The notes under the pieces are model-generated. The model did no database searches. It saw nothing but the letters and a program-made list of their open reading frames with translations, and was not told where the DNA came from. The translations under genes and the position numbers were made by a program. A DNA stretch of 64,000 bases, from the NCBI RefSeq assembly GCF_021502725.1, contig NZ_JAKFFS010000001.1, positions 1,550,001 through 1,614,000 of the forward strand. The letters run 5' to 3'. The DNA is from Dyadobacter sp. CY345. GTDB lineage: Bacteria; Bacteroidota; Bacteroidia; Cytophagales; Spirosomataceae. Below, one piece after another: positions 37,358 to 44,855 of this stretch; the first letter of the stretch is position 1; every line of letters begins with the position of its first letter.

Positions 37358-37918
37358 ATGAATAGCGAACCTTCCAATACTTACAAAAGTCCTTTAAGTG
37401 AAAGGTCTAATCCGATTAAAATGATTTTAAGCGCAGGGAAATCTATCTTCTGGGTGTTGCTTTTTCTGTTTTTAATATTCAAAGGACTGGAATTATTCAT
37501 TAAGGCTGATAATAATATAAATCTAGATAAAGAATACGGAGAAATGTTTAGCGAGCTTGGTCAAAGCATAACGAATCTAGGGGAAGAGATTTACAGTTTT
37601 TTAAAACCGTTTCTTCAACTCGCGTTAATCCTTGTGCTTGTTGACTGGATTTTGAGTAAACTCGGAATCAGGTTTGACACTTCATCCTCTTTTAAGCTTG
37701 AATGGAATGTACAGAGTCTGATTGCAATTATAATAATCTCAGGATTTACCATTGCGGCTTTGGCAGGGGTCAATTACGCAGATTCTTTAAAAGATCTAGC
37801 ACTTGTGGTTGTAGGTTTTTACTTCGGAGCCCAAAAACGCTATTCTGAATATGTCAGCGGCACAGACAAGATCACACTAATTGATGAACATAACCCTACA
37901 GAAGCAAAGAAGGAATAA
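37358..37918 (+). CDS. Membrane protein of unknown function at the prophage left end
   Basis: A 186-residue protein with three predicted membrane helices: IFWVLLFLFLIFKGLELFI (about 30-48), FLQLALILVLVDWIL (about 87-101) and LIAIIIISGFTIAALAGV (about 122-139). A fourth hydrophobic stretch ends LALVVVGFYFGAQK. The short charged tail is cytoplasmic or periplasmic. I recognise no family. Lying between attL and the lysogeny block and pointing opposite to it, it is placed like genes expressed from prophages, such as exclusion proteins, but that role is only a guess. It could also be a chromosomal gene. Confidence 0.7.
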   Translation: MNSEPSNTYKSPLSERSNPIKMILSAGKSIFWVLLFLFLIFKGLELFIKADNNINLDKEYGEMFSELGQSITNLGEEIYSFLKPFLQLALILVLVDWILSKLGIRFDTSSSFKLEWNVQSLIAIIIISGFTIAALAGVNYADSLKDLALVVVGFYFGAQKRYSEYVSGTDKITLIDEHNPTEAKKE

Positions 37919-38217
37919 TATTGCCGAGATTTACAATCTAATGCATTATATCTCAATGCAATAGTTGTCTTGTTATAACTAATTTATTTTCAGCAAGCCC
38001 CCATTTCAGGGTAATTATTATAATGTGTCATTTCATAAACGCGAGAAAGCTTGTTTTCATAGAACTTTGATCTGACTTTTCGAAACTTTCTATAAAAACC
38101 TAAAAACCGGGTTTATAAATTGTTGAATATCAGCGCTGCAAGATTTTCTGGTAACGGCCTCAATAATAGTTTGATAGTAATTTCTTCAAGCATTGTAATT
38201 ACCTCTACGATTCTGAT

Positions 38218-38622
38218 TTAGTATCCTAAGTCGCTCTGTCTTTTACGCAGTATCTCCTTCCACCTGGCACCTTTTACTCCTTTTACATTCTGATTCCTGA
38301 TCCAAAGGACATCCGACAACAGGAAGCAATTTGTCGGAGTCAATTCGTTTTGATGTTTTCTAAGCATACCATATTTCACAAACCCTTGTAATGTAGGGTG
38401 TGAAATCATCAATATTCTTTTTACCTCAGAGGAGTTCAAGTAAATCTCAAAAGTTAAATCAAGATGAGATTTCTCTCGATTTGCTATTCCTGGTTTTGCA
38501 TAGGCGGTTGATCCCTCGGTAATGTCCAGAACTTTTTGAATATCTGATTTAATCTGAAAATTTTCCTCTCGCAATTTTAATAATTGAAATGCAATATCTT
38601 CCAAAGGTCCATTACCTTTCAT
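38218..38622 (-). CDS. HTH-containing protein, prophage paralogue 1
   Basis: A 134-residue protein, third in the leftward order of three paralogues. The N-terminus LEDIAFQLLKLREENFQIKS predicts a coiled coil and is nearly the same as in the 39082 paralogue. The C-terminal half has FEIYLNSSEVKRILMISHPT followed by KYGMLRKHQ and CFLLSDVLWIRNQ, which has the pattern of an excisionase/MerR-like winged helix: strand, helix-turn-helix, then a wing that ends with an aromatic anchor. It is the most diverged of the three. DNA binding is inferred, and the target is unknown. Confidence 0.7.
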   Translation of the reverse strand: MKGNGPLEDIAFQLLKLREENFQIKSDIQKVLDITEGSTAYAKPGIANREKSHLDLTFEIYLNSSEVKRILMISHPTLQGFVKYGMLRKHQNELTPTNCFLLSDVLWIRNQNVKGVKGARWKEILRKRQSDLGY

Positions 38623-38660
38623 CTTTTAGATTATTAAAATTTCTGAATCTAATTTAAACC

Positions 38661-39011
38661 TTAAATTCTTTTGTATTCAAAATTCTTTCTTTTTACCAGG
38701 GCGCGCATCTCCTCAGCATTTAGTTTTCGGTAATGCTGCTTTTTTAGCCATTCAATTTCAGAAAGGAAATACTTGTTGTTTAAAGCGCTTCTTGCATTCC
38801 TGATTGTTAAGAGTCCATCGGTAACCCATCGCCTTACAACCGGTTCGGAAACATTTAGGATTCTTTGAACCTCGGTGGAGTTTATGTAAACCTCAAAGCG
38901 GTCTACGGTAGATTCATTTATACCTGCGACTCCTTCGAGGCTTTTTATCAGCTCGGCAGAAAGTTCGTTGCTTTTGATAAGGTTTTTATTTATCTCAACT
39001 AGTAGTGGCAT
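38661..39011 (-). CDS. HTH-containing protein, prophage paralogue 2
   Basis: A 116-residue protein with VYINSTEVQRILNVSEPVVR (helix-turn-helix), WVTDGLLTIRNAR, KYFLSEIEWLKKQHYRKLN and a basic end VKRKNFEYKRI. The C-terminal two thirds match the 39082 paralogue closely, whereas the N-terminus (LVEINKNLIKSNELSAELIK) differs and is shorter. This suggests a shared DNA-binding part with exchanged N-termini. It lies 38 bases upstream of paralogue 1 on the same strand. Confidence 0.72.
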   Translation of the reverse strand: MPLLVEINKNLIKSNELSAELIKSLEGVAGINESTVDRFEVYINSTEVQRILNVSEPVVRRWVTDGLLTIRNARSALNNKYFLSEIEWLKKQHYRKLNAEEMRALVKRKNFEYKRI

Positions 39012-39081
39012 ATGCTTAATTTTGAATGTTTTGTTCAGTATTACCAGATTTTCTAGTTACATAAAACTTAGCTTCATTGTT

Positions 39082-39486
39082 TTAAATACGCCGATATTCA
39101 AGCGACTTTTTCTTTATAAGAGCTCGGATATCATTTGTATTTAGTCTACGGAAATTTTGTTTTTTGAGCCACTCGATTTCAGAAAGCAGAAACCTATTTG
39201 TAATCTTAGTATCAGAGTCTCTCGTTGATAAGAGACCATCGCGGATCCAGTCATAAATTACAGGAGCAGTTACGTTGAGTATTCTTTGAACCTCTGTTGA
39301 GTTTAAATAGACTTCAAACCGTTCAATATCTAGAGGCAATGGTGCTGGAAGATGACGAGGTTCATTGGTGGTGGAAATCTCCAATAGCTTTTGTATTCCT
39401 GCCTTTATAATGAAATTCTCCTCTCGTAGTTTTAAAAGTTGAAACGCCATGTCTTCTAGTGTAGCATTGGAGTTGTTACATTCCAT
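39082..39486 (-). CDS. HTH-containing protein, prophage paralogue 3
   Basis: A 134-residue protein combining the coiled-coil N-terminus of paralogue 1 (LEDMAFQLLKLREENFIIKA) with the DNA-binding part of paralogue 2 (VYLNSTEVQRILNVTAPVIY, WIRDGLLSTRDSD, FLLSEIEWLKKQNFRRLN). It is thus the best representative of the family. The helix-turn-helix resembles excisionase-type domains, and the protein could control prophage genes or excision. It is 70 bases from the next paralogue and 9 bases after the 39496 gene. Confidence 0.72.
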   Translation of the reverse strand: MECNNSNATLEDMAFQLLKLREENFIIKAGIQKLLEISTTNEPRHLPAPLPLDIERFEVYLNSTEVQRILNVTAPVIYDWIRDGLLSTRDSDTKITNRFLLSEIEWLKKQNFRRLNTNDIRALIKKKSLEYRRI

Positions 39487-39495
39487 TGGAGAAGA

Positions 39496-39921
39496 TTAAA
39501 ATTGCGGAGGTTGTTTTATTTTTATTTCGGATATTATTAATGAGTCGTTGATTATTGAAAAAATTGCATCATACCAAAAACTGTTATGAATTTTAGATTT
39601 TGATCCATACTCAATTCTCATGTCGCTGAATGTAATCGATTTTCCTTTTTTAAGCGTTTCAATTATCTTAACGGCTTTATTGCTATCAATTCTTATCAGC
39701 GATAGTTTATCGTAATGTTCGAGGAAATAATCAAAATCGCTGCTGGCAGATGGATTTTTTGTATTTAGATTATATGAAAGATCAATAACATAAGTAATGT
39801 CGATCGGGGATTCAGAACGTATCTCCGCATATACCTGCGTCGCATGTAGACTACTATGTGATACATCATTTACGACAATTTCTGGTATTCTTGTTTTGGA
39901 AATAATTTCTTTTGGTCTCAT
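39496..39921 (-). CDS. Prophage protein of unknown function
   Basis: A 141-residue soluble protein, first gene of the leftward block after the repressor spacer. It has a patterned core (SPIDITYVIDLSYNLN, YDKLSLIRIDSNKAVKIIE, LIISEIKIKQPP) that suggests an alpha/beta fold, without a motif I recognise and without a signal peptide or membrane helix. It ends 9 bases before paralogue 3 and is probably co-transcribed with the three HTH genes, so it may work with them. Confidence 0.65.
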   Translation of the reverse strand: MRPKEIISKTRIPEIVVNDVSHSSLHATQVYAEIRSESPIDITYVIDLSYNLNTKNPSASSDFDYFLEHYDKLSLIRIDSNKAVKIIETLKKGKSITFSDMRIEYGSKSKIHNSFWYDAIFSIINDSLIISEIKIKQPPQF

Positions 39922-40267
39922 GTTTATCTGGTAAACTTCGAGGTGTCTTTAATATAAATAACTTATTAATTTTCATTTTGGGTATTGAGTGATCGCTATA
40001 ACATGCCAAACTTCAAAATTTTGCTTCATCTCAAATGTCCCGGACTGCTCTGATCCGTTGTTATTTATTGTAGGTCTGACTTAAGCTTTCTTTTGGTGCA
40101 TCTGTCACTGATAGATACGGAGTCCACGTTTGAATAATCAGCCGTATAATAAAGTTTGGCTTACGGATGGTAACATACAATAATTAGAAGTGTCTTAAAA
40201 GGACAATTTATTAAGCGGTAAATACAATTTTCGACCAAAAGATGCTATTGTATTATGATCAAATGAA
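39922..40267. other. Spacer between prophage repressor and HTH block
   Basis: This noncoding AT-rich spacer presumably holds the promoter of the leftward HTH block. No TTG/TAnnTTTG pair on the minus strand was clear, and no open frame of note is present. Confidence 0.35.
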
Positions 40268-40297
40268 ATCGGCCTCCATATATTTGTCGAGGCCGAT
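40268..40297 (-). terminator. Hairpin after the prophage repressor gene
   Basis: A perfect 9-bp stem ATCGGCCTC/GAGGCCGAT (40268-40276, 40289-40297), 41 bases past the repressor stop. The following T-run on the minus strand is weak (TTCATTTG). Confidence 0.55.
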
Positions 40298-40337
40298 AAT
40301 AAGCTTGCTCTATAAATTTCCGCTTTTAAATAACTAC

Positions 40338-41402
40338 CTACATGATCTTTGATATAGCAACAACTGCATATAATTCAATAAGGTCTCCCATATTAAATTG
40401 CCCATATTGTTTAAGAAGTCCATATTGCTCGAATTCACTGTAAGTCATAGGCGGCACTAACGTTAGGCTTTCTTTGAATGCCGCGGTAATATTGGCGTTT
40501 ATAAAAATTCCACTTTTCATCACCAAAACCAGGTGCTTGTAAGTAAGTGAGGCTAGATTAAATTCGACAATATTATTCTCGATCTTAACAGCAGTCACTA
40601 TGCTACCATTGGATATACTATCGGTTACGTTTCCAGTGATCTCACCATCCGTCACCTCGAATGACCTGTAAGGTCCGAAATTATCGGATTCTACATCTTC
40701 AATTTCAATAGATACTGCGTGCCTTGGTAGATTTGTTAAAAATTTATTGTCATTATAGTTTTGTATATATTTCTTAAAGTATTTCTTCTCCAATAAAGGA
40801 GATACTACGACATAAAAATTACTTTGTAGACCGATTACCTCACCAAGTTCAACTATTGAAGTGCTGGGGTCACTTTTTAAAATTTCGATCTTGGGCCCAT
40901 CTTCAAACCCTTTAAGCATGTCTCCCTCGCCGGTCAGAAGCCATTCAGAGCTTATTCTAGGATACCGTTTTAAGATATTTTCTAATTTATCTGATCCAAT
41001 AGTTTTGTTATTTCGTACCTGGCTTGCAAATGCCCCATTCGAAAAACCAACCTCTTTTTCGAATGCGCTAATTCTGATGCCTTCGTAATCAATATACTGT
41101 TTAATTCTTTTAACTATTCCACCATCGTTAGAGATTGACTGCTCATCGGCATGAACCTTTATTGTGTCACTTTTATTCTCCTTTTCGTTCTTCCGGAAGG
41201 CAAACTCATTAGAAATAAGATCCTCAGCCTTGACGCCTAATACATCAGCAACTTTCTTTATTTTTTGAAAACTTGGATTTTCTTGGTTGAGAGTTGCTGT
41301 GATGTTTTGTGGTGAAGTATTAAGCAGTCTAGCAAGTTGCGCCTGAGTAATACCCTTTGATTTGAGTGTCTTGCGAACGTTTTGACCAAAGGTTTGATTC
41401 AT
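40338..41402 (-). CDS. Prophage repressor with two helix-turn-helix domains
   Basis: A 354-residue CI-like repressor. Residues 1-65 form an XRE helix-turn-helix (VRKTLKSKGITQAQLARLLN, SPQNITATLNQE). A second helix-turn-helix of the Bacteroidota phage type follows at about 95-165 (RIKQYIDYEGIRISAFEKEV, ISSEWLLTGEGDMLKG). The C-terminal half resembles an S24 dimerisation domain (SNGSIVTAVKI, LIELYAVVAI), but where S24 proteases have GDSM this protein reads VTDGEITG, so the catalytic serine seems absent. Self-cleavage after DNA damage is therefore unlikely; the antirepressor across the switch may do the induction. Confidence 0.88.
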   Translation of the reverse strand: MNQTFGQNVRKTLKSKGITQAQLARLLNTSPQNITATLNQENPSFQKIKKVADVLGVKAEDLISNEFAFRKNEKENKSDTIKVHADEQSISNDGGIVKRIKQYIDYEGIRISAFEKEVGFSNGAFASQVRNNKTIGSDKLENILKRYPRISSEWLLTGEGDMLKGFEDGPKIEILKSDPSTSIVELGEVIGLQSNFYVVVSPLLEKKYFKKYIQNYNDNKFLTNLPRHAVSIEIEDVESDNFGPYRSFEVTDGEITGNVTDSISNGSIVTAVKIENNIVEFNLASLTYKHLVLVMKSGIFINANITAAFKESLTLVPPMTYSEFEQYGLLKQYGQFNMGDLIELYAVVAISKIM

Positions 41403-41461
41403 GATACAATTATAATTTTATAAAAAAGTGGAAATATCTTAGGAAATTAAATTATTGGTTT

Positions 41462-41469
41462 TATATTTG
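41462..41469 (+). promoter_or_regulatory. Candidate -7 element of the rightward early promoter
   Basis: TATATTTG fits TAnnTTTG on the plus strand, but no TTG lies at the usual distance. If used, it faces the repressor promoter across about 25 bases and may need an activator or be blocked by the repressor. Confidence 0.4.
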
Positions 41470-41491
41470 CTTAATAAATTTAGAATGTTGG

Positions 41492-41522
41492 CAAACATAC
41501 AGTTGTATTTTTATAGTTGCAA
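41492..41522 (-). promoter_or_regulatory. Repressor maintenance promoter
   Basis: On the minus strand TTG (41522-41520), a 20-base spacer and TATGTTTG (41499-41492) match the consensus well. It would start the repressor message with an 80-base leader. Confidence 0.65.
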
Positions 41523-41560
41523 GGGATTTTAATCAAACGGTAAATTTAAATATAATAGAA

Positions 41561-41842
41561 ATGGAAAAAGAAGTTGTTAAAACAAAGGAGTTGATTGACA
41601 AAGTGAGCGTCAAATTAAAGTCTTTCCCTGACGGTATTACGACATTCTACGATCGCCTGAATACTTCACGATCACTTGTTTCGAAGTGGAGAAATGGAAA
41701 TGCCAATCCGACACCGGATGATTTGCTGCATTTTATAGAGACGGCAACTTCTGTTATTAAAGAATTGGAACAAAAGAGGGCTAAGGAAAATAAAAAGGTG
41801 ACAGCCGCCTTATTCGAATTCACCTCGCTTATTACTTTGTAA
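41561..41842 (+). CDS. Small HTH protein, Cro-like
   Basis: A 93-residue protein with a helix-turn-helix at about 24-55 (SFPDGITTFYDRLNTSRSLV, SKWRNGNANPTPDDLLHFIE) and a helical C-terminus (IKELEQKRAKENKKVTAALF). As the first gene on the rightward side of the divergent switch, opposite the repressor, it occupies the place of Cro in lambdoid phages. The family match is weak; the role is inferred from position. Confidence 0.7.
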   Translation: MEKEVVKTKELIDKVSVKLKSFPDGITTFYDRLNTSRSLVSKWRNGNANPTPDDLLHFIETATSVIKELEQKRAKENKKVTAALFEFTSLITL

Positions 41843-41882
41843 GTCGGAATTGTCAAGTTTAAAATTTACTTCATCATGAAAC

Positions 41883-42590
41883 ATGAAACAGGTAGCATAC
41901 CAAGAACAGGTAGTTGTTCCGGGAGCCATTCTTTCAGAAAAATTAGGATGCTCGAACGATACCCTATCGGACAATTTCAAAAATAATGAGAGTCGCTACA
42001 TTGAAGGGGTTCATTATTTCGTATTGCAAGGAGAGGAGCTAAAAGCCTTTCGTTTGAGACCGGAAAATTTCTGGTTGCAAATTTCGCCGAAAACACGACG
42101 CTTAATTTTATGGACCGAAAAGGGTGCATTTAATCACGTAAAAAGTTTAGGAACTGATCAGGCCTGGGATGCGTTTCAGCAGTTAGTTGACACTTACTTT
42201 CGGCTGAGGATGGTTGTGGAAGTGTTATCGGATATAAAATCGCAAGAACAGAAGATATTTTCAGATGAAGAGGTGAAACACGCTTCGGAGTTGCTTTTGC
42301 AAACCAAAGAGGTAATTGAGATAATCGTTTTTGCTAAATTGATCGGATGGGGCCCCAATAAGTTTTTCAAGAAGCTCAGAGAGGACGGTTATCTAATCAA
42401 AAGCGGTCAGCGGAAAAACGATCCTATAAGTGCTTACAACGGAAAGTTCTTTAAGCTTAACAAAAAGGAATACAAAAATAAAGTCACGTCGGAAGTTAGG
42501 CCATATTATCAAACATATGTAACGCCGGAAGGTCAGATCCACCTTGCCAATAAATATGGAGTTTCGTTTGAGACGAAATTGATCAAGTAA
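41883..42590 (+). CDS. Phage antirepressor-like protein (KilAC-type C-terminus)
   Basis: A 235-residue protein. The N-terminal part (VHYFVLQGEELKAFRLRP, RRLILWTEKGAFNHVKSLGT, DQAWDAFQQLVDTYFRL) matches the ORF6N/BRO-type DNA-binding domain, whose W-T-x-K-G and D-x-A-W features are clear. The C-terminal part (KLIGWGPNKFFKKLREDGYL, KKEYKNKV, TYVTPEGQIHLANKYG) fits the KilAC/ANT antirepressor domain with its winged helix. Antirepressors bind the prophage repressor and free the lytic promoters; this fits a repressor that seems unable to cleave itself. Confidence 0.82.
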   Translation: MKQVAYQEQVVVPGAILSEKLGCSNDTLSDNFKNNESRYIEGVHYFVLQGEELKAFRLRPENFWLQISPKTRRLILWTEKGAFNHVKSLGTDQAWDAFQQLVDTYFRLRMVVEVLSDIKSQEQKIFSDEEVKHASELLLQTKEVIEIIVFAKLIGWGPNKFFKKLREDGYLIKSGQRKNDPISAYNGKFFKLNKKEYKNKVTSEVRPYYQTYVTPEGQIHLANKYGVSFETKLIK

Positions 42591-42653
42591 GAATTATCAA
42601 AATCTAATCATACATAAATCTGGCTTTACACCAAAAGCCTCAACAGAAAAACT

Positions 42654-43244
42654 ATGTTCAAACAAATTCAAATTCCAGTCATTTTAAGTGACAAAACAAA
42701 GCGTCTCCTTGCAGACTACAATCATATCATTCATTCTGATGATGATGGAAAGAAGAAAGTGATTATGCCTGAGATTGAGGAGCTATTAAAGGAGGTGGGA
42801 ACCGGCGCCGTGATGGCTGGAAAGAAATTGCTATACGATCAGGCGATAACATTCAAGGAGTCAAAGATTGATTACAATGCGGTTGATGAGGACCAATACT
42901 TTAATGAAGTAGATGAATACAATGAAAATGCGAGCAAGGCCATACTGTTAGCCGGAGAAATAGCGGAGTTGGCGGGATTTGTGCCTAAGGTGGATGAAAA
43001 CGATTCGCTTATCGAGGAGTTGCAATTTGCATTGTCGAAAGAATCCATAAAAGCGACCGGTACGATTGAAAGATCCGTATGCGGGATCAGAGATGGCTTC
43101 GGTTCAACATATGAAGTGTGTAATTACCTAAGAATAAAGACCGAGAAAGGGGATGAGGTTGTGCTTTTTAGGGAAGATCTTGTTGAACTGTTAAATATAA
43201 TCCAGACGGTCAACCGTCAAACAGCCGGCAAGTTTACTATCTGA
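42654..43244 (+). CDS. Prophage early protein of unknown function
   Basis: A 196-residue soluble protein. It has an acidic, helical middle (EEVGTGAVMAGKKLLYDQ-like segment, VDEDQYFNEVDEYNENAS) and an end with SVCGIRDGFGSTYEVCNYLR and VVLFREDLVELLNIIQ. I recognise no family. It lies in the rightward early block between the antirepressor and an excisionase-like protein. Confidence 0.65.
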   Translation: MFKQIQIPVILSDKTKRLLADYNHIIHSDDDGKKKVIMPEIEELLKEVGTGAVMAGKKLLYDQAITFKESKIDYNAVDEDQYFNEVDEYNENASKAILLAGEIAELAGFVPKVDENDSLIEELQFALSKESIKATGTIERSVCGIRDGFGSTYEVCNYLRIKTEKGDEVVLFREDLVELLNIIQTVNRQTAGKFTI

Positions 43245-43245
43245 C

Positions 43246-43270
43246 CTGCTATCGGTAATACCGACAGCAG
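43246..43270. other. Intergenic hairpin in the prophage early block
   Basis: CTGCT-A-TCGGT-AAT-ACCGA-C-AGCAG forms a near-perfect stem with a single internal mismatch and no T-run. It lies directly after a stop codon and may shape mRNA stability. Confidence 0.4.
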
Positions 43271-43297
43271 CTTCATTCAACCACAAACTAAAAACCA

Positions 43298-43603
43298 ATG
43301 TCATACGAAATCCCTAACGTCGGCGCTATCACTCTGGACAAGTTGGATAGTATAGAGAAGATGCTATCACAATTCATCCAGTCCAAGACCGACAGAAACG
43401 GAATGGACGAAGAATCGTTTTTCACCGTGAAAAAGACTGCTGAATTCCTTGATGTATCCGAACCATACGTCTACACGCTTAAAAAGAAACTTCCGCACAT
43501 AATCCGCGGAGGAAGGTTGTACTTCAAAAAGTCAGATCTTGTTGAATACCTGGAAAAAGGGAGAGTTATTCCTGATCCGAGTAAAAGAAGATCACGCCAT
43601 TAA
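43298..43603 (+). CDS. Excisionase-like helix-turn-helix protein
   Basis: A 101-residue protein. The C-terminal half has FFTVKKTAEFLDVSEPYVYT, LKKKLPHIIRGGRLYFKKSD and LVEYLEKG, the common HTH_17/excisionase pattern with the wing (R-x-G-x-x-L-x-F-x-K-x-D-L). The N-terminus (LDSIEKMLSQFIQS) is a probable coiled coil, as is usual for Bacteroidota members. It may act in excision or gene control. Confidence 0.8.
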   Translation: MSYEIPNVGAITLDKLDSIEKMLSQFIQSKTDRNGMDEESFFTVKKTAEFLDVSEPYVYTLKKKLPHIIRGGRLYFKKSDLVEYLEKGRVIPDPSKRRSRH

Positions 43604-43656
43604 TCTCGGCACTTGTTGCGAATGTAAAAAGACTAACTACCTTAAAACTTAATCCC

Positions 43657-44169
43657 ATGATCAATTTAACATCTATTTCCGCAGCCGTAGAAGCAGTAAA
43701 AGCTAATTTTCAGGAGGTTTGCTCTCGGTCGACGTCATTTTTCTTTGACAATGCTACTGAGTCCCATAAAAGGACGAATCGTGAATACCTATCACAATCG
43801 GAAGTGCTGATGGATATGTTGAAAGCAAACAAGCAGGGCGAAAACCTGCTTACTAAGTTATCCGAATTTCGACACGCCGTTGAGCGCCTAAAATCCGGTG
43901 ATTTAGTCAATGCGACGGTTGGGTATGATGTCAATATCAATGATGTCAACTTTGACCCTTACTTATTTCTCGGCGCCCTTCTTCACCAGTCACTATCCGA
44001 CGAGGGATTACCTCAGGAGTATGAGGAATACTGGGAGTTTGCCACTGCTATCCGCAATTTAAAAGTTAATGAATGTCTATCCAAGTATACAGACTTTATA
44101 GAGCATGCAAGAGCGATGGTTTTATTGAAAAGACCTTTCGACGAAATACTTGCAATGATTACGCTATAA
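43657..44169 (+). CDS. Prophage early protein of unknown function
   Basis: A 170-residue, largely helical soluble protein (SISAAVEAVKANFQEVCSR, KLSEFRHAVERLKSGDLVN, EYWEFATAIRNLK, FIEHARAMVLLKRPFDEIL). No domain is recognised. The next gene starts 56 bases after it. Its place among replication and control genes suggests an early function. Confidence 0.6.
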   Translation: MINLTSISAAVEAVKANFQEVCSRSTSFFFDNATESHKRTNREYLSQSEVLMDMLKANKQGENLLTKLSEFRHAVERLKSGDLVNATVGYDVNINDVNFDPYLFLGALLHQSLSDEGLPQEYEEYWEFATAIRNLKVNECLSKYTDFIEHARAMVLLKRPFDEILAMITL

Positions 44170-44225
44170 ATTCAGAAACGTATAAACACCATAGTTTTAA
44201 TTTTTCATCAATAAACAATTTAAAA

Positions 44226-44819
44226 ATGCAAGCTCAAACAATCAAATTAAACATTTCAAACCAGGCACTTTACAAGACACATTTCGCCGGAAGACCTGAT
44301 GAGGAAAGACTTTCAGCCGCAATTGAAATGACCGAACTGGTAAACGCAGCATTTGCTCATTACTACGCGACAAAAATATTCGCAAATCTTCCTGACAATA
44401 AAAAGCTGGCTGTATCTTTCATCAATGAGTCGATTCTAGCTCTCAATCTTGGACTTGTAAGTAACTCTAATGGAGCTGATGAGGATTGTGCTGATTTGGA
44501 AATTCCCTATCGTCTACACAGCTCTTTGGATAGCACCTACGAATATTTGCAGGCGAATAAAATCATTACCCGTGTAATTTCATCCTACCTCAGCAGCTCG
44601 CATGCGATGGGCTCTAATTATGATCAGGAAGATGATAATCTTTACATGACGTTGGAATTTTACCAGGACATCTTTATGCAATGTTGGCTTCAAAATCCTA
44701 TTGTTCAGCATAATCTACTTCAAACGCTAAAACCGTCACAGTTTAATTCTGATCGTGGACATTCGGTTGAGGGCGATAATACGGCCGAGAATGGCGATGA
44801 TGTGTCACCTTTGTCTTGA
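44226..44819 (+). CDS. Prophage early protein of unknown function
   Basis: A 197-residue protein starting MQAQTIKLNISNQALYKTHF. I chose this ATG because the longer frame to 44073 overlaps the preceding gene by 97 bases and adds a basic, unlikely leader. The sequence is helical and acidic, with LSAAIEMTELVNAAFAHYYA and LEFYQDIFMQCWLQNPIVQH. No known family. Confidence 0.6.
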   Translation: MQAQTIKLNISNQALYKTHFAGRPDEERLSAAIEMTELVNAAFAHYYATKIFANLPDNKKLAVSFINESILALNLGLVSNSNGADEDCADLEIPYRLHSSLDSTYEYLQANKIITRVISSYLSSSHAMGSNYDQEDDNLYMTLEFYQDIFMQCWLQNPIVQHNLLQTLKPSQFNSDRGHSVEGDNTAENGDDVSPLS

Positions 44820-44855
44820 ATTACTTTGACGGAATAACCGTTTAACCTGAACAAC

